In this document: piece after piece, positions 1 through 6,716 of the stretch
Layout: each line of letters starts with the position of its first letter
Numbering within the stretch: position 1 is the stretch's first letter
Assembly (NCBI GenBank): GCA_034439875.1
Contig: JAWXBG010000258.1
Span: forward strand, 1-6,940
DNA length: 6,940 nucleotides
Direction of reading: 5' to 3'
Origin: JAWXBG01 sp034439875
GTDB taxonomy: Bacteria > Bacteroidota > Bacteroidia > Flavobacteriales_D > Sanyastnellaceae
Translations under genes and position numbers: made by a program
The notes under the pieces: model-generated
Told to the model about the DNA's origin: nothing
Database searches by the model: none
Seen by the model: only the letters and a program-made list of their open reading frames with translations

Positions 1-259
1 AGAAAGTGCTTGATATCAAAGGGGGTTAGTGCTGCAATAGATTTCCAATGCGGATTCTGGGATAATGCAATGGTAATCAAAAAAGCCTGCTCCAATGGAA
101 CAGGCTATACACGATACAATTTGATACCGTTTATGAATCTGTAATAGTCCCAATTCCGTTTCACTCCATTGGCCTATAACAGCTACTATGACGGCATTTA
201 ACACTTCATCCTTATAAATTAGTTTGGTCTATTTAATAAGCAGAATTTTTAGGATTTTT
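1..259. other. Left-edge region: cassette trailer, no confident gene
   Basis: This stretch holds the roughly 150-nt trailer of the MksE-like gene and its terminator. A plus-strand frame is open from base 1 to a TAA at 142-144 (47 codons) and could be the end of a convergent gene, but the terminator hairpin lies inside it and I recognise no family. A minus-strand frame with a non-ATG start gives about 70 codons from 228 to 16, also spanning the hairpin. Neither is accepted as a gene. Confidence 0.5.
79..106 (-). terminator. Rho-independent terminator of the SMC-like cassette
   Basis: Read on the minus strand, AGCCTGTTCC and GGAGCAGGCT pair as a 10-bp stem (one U-G pair) around a 3-nt ATT loop, followed directly by TTTTTT. 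On the plus strand the same position gives a C-A mismatch and no T-run, so it acts on minus-strand transcripts only. It lies about 155 nt after the stop of the MksE-like gene, with no convincing gene between, and so probably ends the cassette mRNA. Confidence 0.8.
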
Positions 260-796
260 TTAGTTCATTTGATACGAATCTTGCTGCATGCGTTTAATGG
301 CAAGTTCTTTTGCGAATTCTACAAAGACCTTGTGAGCCTGAGTAAAACAGAAGCGATCCTCGAAAGTCTTGTGAACGATATTTCTCCTGGCCATTGCATT
401 TACCAGTGTTTTGCGACTGTCAGAATCCTTTAGCTGCTTATTGCTCTCAACTAAATCAATGAATGAGGTACTTTCAAAATACCTGTCAATTTCTTCAAGA
501 GAGAATTCGTGAAATTCGAACATCTCCATAAAATTGCGACTATCGCGATCTAACTCGTAGCTCAGTACGGCCATGAAAATGCTGATGTCTCTAGATAAAT
601 TTTCATTTGTCTCTGGTGAAAGCAGGTATGCAAATTCCTGCTTCAACACCAGATCATAGTGAAAAGAAAGTTTGAAGAATTCTGCATAAAACGTTTCATT
701 CTCTTTTAGGGAATTAAACATCTCATCGTTGGACAAGATAAACTTGCCCCCCATCAAAGCTTCTACAATGTGGCGGTGGTCTTTAGGATATACCAT
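260..796 (-). CDS. Putative condensin accessory subunit, MksE/JetB-type (KITE-like)
   Basis: This 178-aa protein fits the MksE/JetB (DUF4194-like) pattern, in which tandem winged-helix subunits dimerise and bind the kleisin linker. The N-terminal part reads as a short helix, then LMGGKFILSNDEMFNSLKEN (14-33), then helix FYAEFFKLSFHYDLVLKQEF (36-55) and YLLSP (57-61). A second helical block, LSRDISIFMAVLSYELDRD (67-85), resembles the conserved central helix of this family. The C-terminal half (about 96-165) looks like a second winged helix ending FTQAHKVFVEFAKELA. I chose the ATG at 796, not the upstream ATG at 880. The longer start would overlap the preceding gene by 98 nt, and its extra 28 residues, rich in Pro, Arg and Lys, do not look family-like. 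With the 796 start the overlap is 14 nt, as at the previous junction. The stop at 260 is followed by a trailer that ends at a strong terminator. Confidence 0.72.
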   Translation of the reverse strand: MVYPKDHRHIVEALMGGKFILSNDEMFNSLKENETFYAEFFKLSFHYDLVLKQEFAYLLSPETNENLSRDISIFMAVLSYELDRDSRNFMEMFEFHEFSLEEIDRYFESTSFIDLVESNKQLKDSDSRKTLVNAMARRNIVHKTFEDRFCFTQAHKVFVEFAKELAIKRMQQDSYQMN

Positions 797-1979
797 TTGG
801 AATAATTTTAAGTTTTGGAACTGAAATGGTCGATGTTCTGGTTTCGATCTCGGTGCGCTCGGCCTTTTTATGATATTCAATCATGAGGTCTTCATCGAAA
901 AGCAAATTTGCAACAGCAAAAAACTTCTCCGTATCGACTTCAGTAAAATCTTTCTTCAGAGAATCCATGCACCATGCAAAGAAATCCTCACAAGGCAGTT
1001 CACTCTCAAGTTTACTTTTGAATACTTCACGATCAAAAATCCATCTATCGAAATCTACTGTAGTATCTTCTAGCACAACTGCGTCCTGTACCTGAAACTG
1101 TTCGAAGAATTCGCGGGTTTTATAGAGCATGTCCTTAGCATAAGGCATACCCCGATTTGCTTTCAGCATCTGTGGTGGATCCACCTTATAAGGGTTCCTC
1201 AAAAACTCGATCCATCCTGTGAGCAGCAAAGACTCCGTGCGAATACGCTCAATAAGAGGGAGTAGTTCGGTAGTCAAAATCCTCGATTGACGGAGCAAGT
1301 CGTTGTGCGTTTGGATTAGCTGATTGTACAACTTTTCAAACTCAATTCGGGCCAACTCGTTGTGCGTGTCCAACCTTCGTCTGTTGGCATACTCCGAGAT
1401 CTCGAGCAACTTGCTCGCTATAGAGTCAGGTTGATTGACATCCAAAATTTTATTTAATGGTAGTATGTAATGCTCGATCCAAAAGGAGGCGCGATGCACT
1501 TTATCTCTATAGTCAACTCGTTCGATATTGCTCTTCAAATCGCGTGTTTCGCTCAATAGGCGCAGAGCATTTTTTTCTACGAGGTCAAGAAATTCTCTGA
1601 CCTGATAACTCACGTTTTTCACCCTTTCAAGAAGAATGTCCTTGTCATGGTGAATACCCTTGCGAATCTTATTGAAAAGCTCTGATACAGCAGATTTGTA
1701 TTTATCAATTGTCTCTGGCAACAGAGGTCTGAACTCATAAAGTAGGAATTCAAAGAGTTTGTAATACGAGTCTCGCATTTCAAAGTCGGTACCAACCGGG
1801 CGCATCACCTTGTACTCTTTGAGTTTGGCTTGAAGGCCGACTCCGTGCTTGTTGCACATGATATCCAACTCTTCTTTGTGAATGATTCCTTCTTTCTTTT
1901 GGATAAAGAAGAGATCCTGCATCAAATCAAAATAGTTGTGCAGAAAATTCAGTATGGTTTGTGGTTCATGCCTCAACAT
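783..1979 (-). CDS. Putative kleisin-like condensin subunit, MksF/JetA-type
   Basis: This 398-aa, mostly alpha-helical, highly charged protein has the layout expected of a kleisin that bridges the two heads of an SMC dimer. Residues 1-85 look like an N-terminal winged helix, with hydrophobic helices (ILNFLHNYFDLMQDLFF, 9-25) and RPVGTDFEMRDSYYKLFEFLL (60-80). Residues 85-150 form long neck-contacting helices. Residues 150-255 are a second helical region. A Pro/Gly-rich linker (RNPYKVDPPQ and GMPY, 261-280) comes next, followed by a C-terminal region (310-372) that could be the cap-binding winged helix. No enzyme motif is seen. An in-frame TGA six bases upstream of the ATG at 1979 rules out a simple longer start. 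It is somewhat shorter than typical MksF/JetA proteins as I recall them. The assignment rests on fold pattern and on lying between an SMC-like ATPase and an MksE-like gene, whose start it overlaps by 14 nt. Confidence 0.65.
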   Translation of the reverse strand: MLRHEPQTILNFLHNYFDLMQDLFFIQKKEGIIHKEELDIMCNKHGVGLQAKLKEYKVMRPVGTDFEMRDSYYKLFEFLLYEFRPLLPETIDKYKSAVSELFNKIRKGIHHDKDILLERVKNVSYQVREFLDLVEKNALRLLSETRDLKSNIERVDYRDKVHRASFWIEHYILPLNKILDVNQPDSIASKLLEISEYANRRRLDTHNELARIEFEKLYNQLIQTHNDLLRQSRILTTELLPLIERIRTESLLLTGWIEFLRNPYKVDPPQMLKANRGMPYAKDMLYKTREFFEQFQVQDAVVLEDTTVDFDRWIFDREVFKSKLESELPCEDFFAWCMDSLKKDFTEVDTEKFFAVANLLFDEDLMIEYHKKAERTEIETRTSTISVPKLKIIPNGIS

Positions 1980-2112
1980 AGCTCAATTGATTTGGTTGAG
2001 TTTGCTCTTCTTGATTTTCCAGATGGAATTTCAATTTGTCGACAGTTATTTCTTGTGTGTTATTCAGGAAATTATCTGATAAGGATCTGCTAAAACTTTT
2101 CATCTCATTCAT
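1966..2112 (-). CDS. Unrecognised 48-aa small protein between ATPase and kleisin genes
   Basis: This short ORF nearly fills the 145-nt space between the ATPase stop and the next gene. Its ATG lies 12 nt after the ATPase TAA, with a second in-frame ATG at codon 4. It ends in TGA 14 nt inside the following gene, suggesting translational coupling. The product is hydrophilic: a Ser/Asn-rich N-terminal third, then a charged, probably helical stretch (ITVDKLKFHLENQEEQ, about residues 22-37), then a Gln/Pro/Asn-rich tail. It has no signal peptide, membrane segment or cysteines. I recognise no family. It may be an extra subunit, a regulatory leader ORF that couples translation, or an N-terminal extension of the 398-aa protein that is out of frame because of a frameshift. 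It has a normal start and stop and is tightly packed, which supports its being real, but the evidence is positional only. Confidence 0.5.
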   Translation of the reverse strand: MNEMKSFSRSLSDNFLNNTQEITVDKLKFHLENQEEQTQPNQLSYVEA

Positions 2113-2124
2113 TTAGTAGTGTGT

Positions 2125-4773
2125 TTAGGCGAGGGCCGTGCGTTTAACAGCGTGTTGATCTTCATTGAGGTTGATCTTACCCTTGGCTCTGAAAATGAAG
2201 TAGTATTTGGAGAAACCGTCATATGCCTGTGGTGCAGCAAAAATCGGTAGGAAGTGATGTTCGCGACAGAAGTTCACAAGCTCCGGACGATTTTGCTCGT
2301 CAATAGTACCGATTTCATCTATGAACAAAACGGTTCTGTTTGCTTCGCTGGAAATAGCCATGCGATTAATGATCGCCATGATGATAACAAGACGAATCAT
2401 TCTGTCGGTTCCGTCAGACTCTACCTGCTCTTTCAAATCCACCTTTTTGATATGACCTCTCAAGTTGAGATGCAATTCGATATCGAACAGATCTTCAAAA
2501 ACAACCTTTTTACTCTGATCTAGATACTTATTTAGAATTTCGAGGTCTTCTGCTTTGTCAAATTCAAATGCAAGTTGAGACGTCATGTTTTGGATAGATG
2601 CAATCCTTTCGAGATCGTGCATGACCCTTTTGTTCTCGACCAATTCAATCTTTAAAGACTCGATATTCGATATCTTAGTTTTTGCTAAACTTTCGTTGAA
2701 ACTTGAGTAGACATACTCTTTGAATTCGTCGTAGCGTCTTCTAAGATTGTGAGCCGGATTAGCAAATTGCGTAGAAATACTTTGAAGAAGTCCGTCAATG
2801 CTTCTCTCCTTGTCCGTAATACAGGCAATTTCTTCCTCGATATATTTCACGAACTCTACCTCGTCGGCGATGGAAGCATTCGTTTTATATCTCAACTGGT
2901 CAAATGTGCGATCCTTCCCTACTTTGAGGTTTTCGCGATCGTGATTGGCCACTCTGATTTTTTCGTAGATCGCTTCCAGATCATCATTGGTTTGGAATTC
3001 TGTAGGAGTGATGCCGAGCATTTCGATTTCAGCCTTCTTGATTTTCAATTCATCAATCCTCTCCTCCAATTTTCTGGCGTCTTCGCGCACAGTATCCAAA
3101 TAGATGCTCTTGGAGGTAATCTCCTCTTTCAATTTTTCGAGTTCTTCTTCGAGTTTTTCCTTTTGGTTTTTCAGTGATCTAACCTCTTTTGATAATTCTG
3201 CTACTGTTGATTCTAAAGCCGGTTTTTCCTTGAGTTTGTTGATCTTCATTTTGATAATGTCAAGATCAGCGTTGATTCCATCAAGGTCTCTTCTCGCCTT
3301 TTCAAAATCCAATGAAACGGCCAAAAGCTTTTCCTGCTCTGTTTTCTCAGCAATCAATTCGTTGAGACCTTGCTTCAAAGCCTCCACAGAAGGGATTTCC
3401 CGAACAGGAAGATCAGCAGGAATTTCAATTTCTCCATCAAATATTTTCAGAGTATCACCCGTTTTAGTGACCTTTTTCTTCACTAGTTCGCTATTGAGAC
3501 TGCTGAACTCAGAAGAGAAAATGAAATTGAGCAATTCTTTCGTTCCTTGTTTGGACGAAATAGAATGGATCAATTGATGGTCATAGTTGTCAACCTGGGC
3601 TTTCAACCTTTTGATCTCGCCATCCAGTCGCGAAATTTTATTCTCTAGTTGTGTGCTATTGAGCTTATGATTTTCTACAAGCGTAATGCGAGATTCAGCT
3701 TGTTTTCTATTTTCATTAAGGTTGTTCAGGGACTCAAGTAGGAAGGCCTGATTTTCAATTCCATTCAGCTCTTCCAAATTCCTTTGAAGGTGGATCAAAT
3801 GCCCTTCCTTCATTTCAATTTCGGTTTCTTTTTTACCAATCTCTCTATTCAGCTCTTCCTGTCTGGGTTTCAGCTTCTCGTTTAAAGAGAGAATCATATT
3901 GTGATAACCCTTTTCCTTCTCCAGGCGCTGCGTATCCATATCGCTGATGGTCTTCAGGTATTTGCCATTAAAAGCATATACAAGATCGGACACCACGAGG
4001 GTTTTGGCTCTAAACAGATTTACAACTTCACGGAAAGATTCGAATTCGTTTTGAATTCCTTTAATTACTTTAATCTCATCTTTCAGACGAACAAGGTCAT
4101 TGATGTCTTTTTTGTTTTTCTGAGAGAAACTAATTCCATCATTTTCGCGGTTGTCTGCAATAATCAAAGCCTCTTTCAGGCTCTTATTGTTGATCAGTTT
4201 TGAATTGATGAGATAACGGTAAACTTTTGAAAAATTGTTGCTCAGTCCATCCGTTTTCACTGTCTCTTCGAGCCATACAGCAGATTCGTTTTTTTTGCCG
4301 CGCTGATATACAGCATTGAATACTTCTGTTTTGCTCTTGTAGTGATATAACTCAACACCCTTAGCAGACAATTCTTCCTGCAATTCGTCCCATTTTCTAA
4401 TCTTAGATTGATTGCCATCTTTGATAAAGTAGTGCTCTTTATTGTACGCACAATCGAGGCGGTAATATTCCAACTCTCCTTCAGCGTCGCGACGCACCAT
4501 GATGCAATATGGTTCGCCCTTACTGATTTCAAATACGATGTAACTCTGATTGTGAGTAGGGAAGTAATGGTGAATTGTTTCCTTATCACCTCGGCGTTGT
4601 CCACTAAAAGTCATTTTATGTCCATCAATGATGAAGAGGAAGTTCAGTGCGTAGATCAGCGTGCTTTTACCTACGTTGTTTGGGCCCACCAGTTGAATAC
4701 TGTCACAGTCATCCATTCTCATTTCTGCATGAGAGAATATACTGGTGTTGATGGCGATGATTCTTGTTACCAT
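2125..4773 (-). CDS. SMC-like coiled-coil ATPase, MksB/JetC-type
   Basis: This 882-aa protein has the layout of an SMC-family motor. An N-terminal ABC half-head carries Walker A (GPNNVGKST, 30-38). A long Lys/Glu-rich coiled coil spans about 270-408, and a non-coiled hinge-like segment about 410-462 contains several Gly and Pro residues. A second, longer coil spans about 463-690, with a break near 586-599 (LGITPTEF). The C-terminal half-head carries Walker B (VLFIDE, 815-820) with the catalytic-type Glu820. The usual LSGGQ signature is replaced by SDGTDRM at 786-792, and the usual switch histidine is not evident (IFAAPQ, 844-849). The hinge has no CxxC zinc hook, arguing against Rad50/SbcC. 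No RecN-type architecture is seen. The ATG at 4773 puts the first beta strand and Walker A at normal distance. The genes that follow look like kleisin and KITE subunits, which favours MksB (or Wadjet JetC) over a lone ATPase. Lamassu LmuB is an alternative. Confidence 0.8.
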   Translation of the reverse strand: MVTRIIAINTSIFSHAEMRMDDCDSIQLVGPNNVGKSTLIYALNFLFIIDGHKMTFSGQRRGDKETIHHYFPTHNQSYIVFEISKGEPYCIMVRRDAEGELEYYRLDCAYNKEHYFIKDGNQSKIRKWDELQEELSAKGVELYHYKSKTEVFNAVYQRGKKNESAVWLEETVKTDGLSNNFSKVYRYLINSKLINNKSLKEALIIADNRENDGISFSQKNKKDINDLVRLKDEIKVIKGIQNEFESFREVVNLFRAKTLVVSDLVYAFNGKYLKTISDMDTQRLEKEKGYHNMILSLNEKLKPRQEELNREIGKKETEIEMKEGHLIHLQRNLEELNGIENQAFLLESLNNLNENRKQAESRITLVENHKLNSTQLENKISRLDGEIKRLKAQVDNYDHQLIHSISSKQGTKELLNFIFSSEFSSLNSELVKKKVTKTGDTLKIFDGEIEIPADLPVREIPSVEALKQGLNELIAEKTEQEKLLAVSLDFEKARRDLDGINADLDIIKMKINKLKEKPALESTVAELSKEVRSLKNQKEKLEEELEKLKEEITSKSIYLDTVREDARKLEERIDELKIKKAEIEMLGITPTEFQTNDDLEAIYEKIRVANHDRENLKVGKDRTFDQLRYKTNASIADEVEFVKYIEEEIACITDKERSIDGLLQSISTQFANPAHNLRRRYDEFKEYVYSSFNESLAKTKISNIESLKIELVENKRVMHDLERIASIQNMTSQLAFEFDKAEDLEILNKYLDQSKKVVFEDLFDIELHLNLRGHIKKVDLKEQVESDGTDRMIRLVIIMAIINRMAISSEANRTVLFIDEIGTIDEQNRPELVNFCREHHFLPIFAAPQAYDGFSKYYFIFRAKGKINLNEDQHAVKRTALA

Positions 4774-4806
4774 TGTCTTTTATTTATACTTTTCTAATAA
4801 AGTCGT

Positions 4807-5769
4807 TTAGGCGTGTATTTTCTTGTTGACTACTTTTTTCGCGGCATTTATCACATCCGGCGCATCCAATCCATATTTAGTCATGAGTTGCTCAGGCGTT
4901 CCGCTTTCACCGAATGAGTCGTTTACACCTACGAATTCCATTGGTACAGGATAATTTTGAGCGAGGCATTGCGCTACAACGCTGCCTAAACCACCATTGA
5001 TTTGATGTTCTTCGCAAGTGACAACAGCACCTGTTTTTGATGCGCTTCTCACGATAGCTTCAACATCTAAAGGTTTGATAGTATGAATGTTTATTAAATC
5101 CACGGTAATGCCATCCGCTTCGAGAGCTCTTGCCGCTTCAACCGCTTTCCATACCATGTGGCCGGTGGCAATAATGGTTACGTCTCTTCCTTCGTGAATG
5201 TGCCAAGCCTTTCCGATTTGAAATACTTGATCGGTTGGTGTAAAAATGGGCACCTTTGGTCTTCCAAATCGGAGATAAACCGGTCCCTGGTGCTTAGCGA
5301 TAGCGATAGTGGCCGCCTTCGTTTGATTATAATCGCAAGGATTGATTACGGTCATGTGAGGAAGCATATTCATCATCCCTATATCTTCCAATATCTGATG
5401 TGTAGCGCCATCTTCTCCAAGGGTAAGTCCAGCGTGGGATGCGCAAATTTTTACGTTTTTTCCGCTGTACGCAATGCTCTGGCGGATTTGATCATATACC
5501 CTACCTGTCGAGAAATTGGCAAAGGTTCCGGTAAATGGAATATATCCGCCAATGGTAAGGCCGGCAGCGATGCCCATCATGTTTGCTTCTGCTATTCCGA
5601 CTTGAAAAAATCTCTCAGGAAATGCCTTTTTGAATGCATCCATTTTAAGGGAGCCAATCAAATCAGCGCAAAGACCGACTACTTTGTCGTTTTCTCTGCC
5701 CAGTTGAAGCAATCCGTCTCCAAATCCACTTCTGGTATCCTGGGAGCCTTGTACATTGAAATCTAGCAT
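4807..5769 (-). CDS. Transketolase, C-terminal subunit
   Basis: This 320-aa protein carries the pyrimidine-binding (PYR) domain and the transketolase C-terminal domain, completing the active site formed with the upstream subunit. The segment VGIAEANMMGIAAGL at 57-71 contains Glu61, the conserved glutamate that activates the aminopyrimidine ring of TPP. Conserved substrate-site segments follow: FANFSTGRVYDQIRQ at 83-97, HAGLTLGEDGATHQ at 112-125, and VYLRFGRP near 164-171. The last third (about 195-310) is the Rossmann-like C-terminal domain, with CEEHQINGGLGSVVAQ around residue 255. The ATG at 5769 is 15 nt after the partner's TGA, and an AAGGA stretch lies directly before it. Family knowledge says both polypeptides are needed for activity. 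The stop is followed after only 33 nt by the SMC-like gene on the same strand, so read-through into that cassette is plausible. Confidence 0.96.
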   Translation of the reverse strand: MLDFNVQGSQDTRSGFGDGLLQLGRENDKVVGLCADLIGSLKMDAFKKAFPERFFQVGIAEANMMGIAAGLTIGGYIPFTGTFANFSTGRVYDQIRQSIAYSGKNVKICASHAGLTLGEDGATHQILEDIGMMNMLPHMTVINPCDYNQTKAATIAIAKHQGPVYLRFGRPKVPIFTPTDQVFQIGKAWHIHEGRDVTIIATGHMVWKAVEAARALEADGITVDLINIHTIKPLDVEAIVRSASKTGAVVTCEEHQINGGLGSVVAQCLAQNYPVPMEFVGVNDSFGESGTPEQLMTKYGLDAPDVINAAKKVVNKKIHA

Positions 5770-5784
5770 ATCCTTGTTTTTCTA

Positions 5785-6636
5785 TCAATAATCGCCTAAA
5801 GTTTCTTCAAGTTGTGCCAACGCACTTTGAAGTTCAGCATCATTCGGCGCCACGCCATGCCACTTGTGTGTACCTTCCATAAAGTCTACACCTTGGCCCA
5901 TAACTGTGGTCATAATGATCATGATCGGTTTTCCTTTTCCCGTTTGGGTTTTGGCCTTTTCAAGGGTCTCAAGCACTTCAGAAAGTACGTTTCCGTTCAT
6001 TTCCATTACTTCCCATCCAAAAGCCTTCCACTTGACACCGAGATCGCCAAGATTCATTACCTCTTTCGTTGGGCCATCTATTTGCTGTCCATTCAAATCG
6101 ATGGTACTAATGATATTATCCACTTTGTGGTGAGCTGCATATAACGCTGCTTCCCATATCTGACCTTCCTGCATCTCACCATCACCATGCAGTGTATATA
6201 CCAAGCCATTGTCCTTGTTGAGTTTCTTGGCTTGAGCAGCACCTAATGCCACGCTTAGACCTTGTCCCAAAGAACCGCTTGCAATTCTAATTCCCGGAAG
6301 ACCTTCGTGCGTAGTAGGGTGTCCCTGCAAACGTGAATTCAGTTTGCGGAAAGTGGCAAGTTCTTTCACTTCGAAATAGCCGGACCTCGCCAAAACACTA
6401 TACCAGACAGGAGAAATATGTCCATTGCTCAGAAAAAAAAGATCTTCCCCCTTGCCATCCATTGTCCATTTTTCGGGATTTATGTTGAGCACAGAATTGT
6501 AGAGTGCAACAAAATACTCGGTACATCCAAGGCTTCCGCCAGGGTGACCGCTATTGACGGCATGAACCATTCGAACGATATCTCGGCGAACCTGACTACA
6601 AATTCTAAGTAATTCCTCGTTGGATTTTTTGGGCAT
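5785..6636 (-). CDS. Transketolase, N-terminal (TPP-binding) subunit
   Basis: This 283-aa protein is the N-terminal half of a split, cytoplasmic transketolase, which moves two-carbon ketol units between sugar phosphates in the non-oxidative pentose phosphate pathway using thiamine diphosphate and a divalent metal. Visible motifs are SGHPGG (residues 29-34, with conserved His31), SNGHISP (70-76, His73), GHPT (105-108, His106) and the TPP/metal motif starting GDGEMQEGQ at 151, with a downstream LNG (Asn182) as the usual metal ligand. The length matches the stand-alone N-terminal subunit (about 270-290 aa); full-length transketolase is about 650 aa. The ATG at 6636 is chosen because the conserved helix leading to SGHPGG follows at normal distance, and a candidate promoter lies just upstream. 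The partner subunit gene follows after 15 nt, so the two form one unit. 1-deoxyxylulose-5-phosphate synthase is the nearest alternative, but GHPT and the split layout favour transketolase. Confidence 0.96.
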   Translation of the reverse strand: MPKKSNEELLRICSQVRRDIVRMVHAVNSGHPGGSLGCTEYFVALYNSVLNINPEKWTMDGKGEDLFFLSNGHISPVWYSVLARSGYFEVKELATFRKLNSRLQGHPTTHEGLPGIRIASGSLGQGLSVALGAAQAKKLNKDNGLVYTLHGDGEMQEGQIWEAALYAAHHKVDNIISTIDLNGQQIDGPTKEVMNLGDLGVKWKAFGWEVMEMNGNVLSEVLETLEKAKTQTGKGKPIMIIMTTVMGQGVDFMEGTHKWHGVAPNDAELQSALAQLEETLGDY

Positions 6637-6658
6637 GTGGTATTTAATCTTGAGACCT

Positions 6659-6666
6659 CAAAAATA
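6659..6666 (-). promoter_or_regulatory. Candidate Bacteroidota-type -7 element upstream of transketolase
   Basis: The minus strand reads TATTTTTG, an exact match to the TAnnTTTG -7 consensus of the Bacteroidota primary sigma factor. It lies 22 nt upstream of the transketolase ATG, giving a leader of roughly 15-20 nt. The -33 TTTG element is not clear at the expected distance (a CGAA stands there), so the promoter is only half supported. Confidence 0.4.
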
Positions 6667-6692
6667 TCGGATCGAGAACCCTTATTTCGCTG

Positions 6693-6711
6693 TGTTCATA
6701 TTTTGTGAACA
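6693..6711. promoter_or_regulatory. Perfect 6-bp dyad, TGTTCA-N7-TGAACA
   Basis: TGTTCA and TGAACA form a perfect inverted repeat with a 7-nt AT-rich spacer, about 27-45 bases upstream of the candidate -7 box. The position suits an operator for a dimeric helix-turn-helix regulator. No regulator gene is in the window, and a short dyad can arise by chance. Confidence 0.3.
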
Positions 6712-6716
6712 TTCGG

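Noticed and set aside
1..144. Plus-strand frame open from the left edge to a TAA at 142-144
   Set aside because: It could be the tail of a convergent gene, but it contains a strong minus-strand terminator, and its 47 residues match no family I know.
797..880. Longer start for the MksE-like gene, adding 28 residues
   Set aside because: It would overlap the kleisin-like gene by 98 nt, and the extra residues (rich in Pro, Arg and Lys) look like an out-of-frame reading of that gene's 3' end.
2749..3577. Two overlapping plus-strand open frames (142 and 157 codons) antisense to the ATPase coiled coil
   Set aside because: Their Phe/Leu/Ser-rich composition is what the reverse complement of Lys/Glu-rich coiled-coil codons gives.
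2125..4773. Reading the ATPase as Rad50/SbcC or RecN
   Set aside because: There is no CxxC zinc hook and no accompanying nuclease (SbcD/Mre11), and the following genes look like kleisin and KITE subunits.
5158..5766. 202-codon plus-strand open frame antisense to the transketolase C-terminal subunit
   Set aside because: It mirrors the codon structure of a clearly real gene on the other strand, has no recognisable motifs and no promoter of its own.
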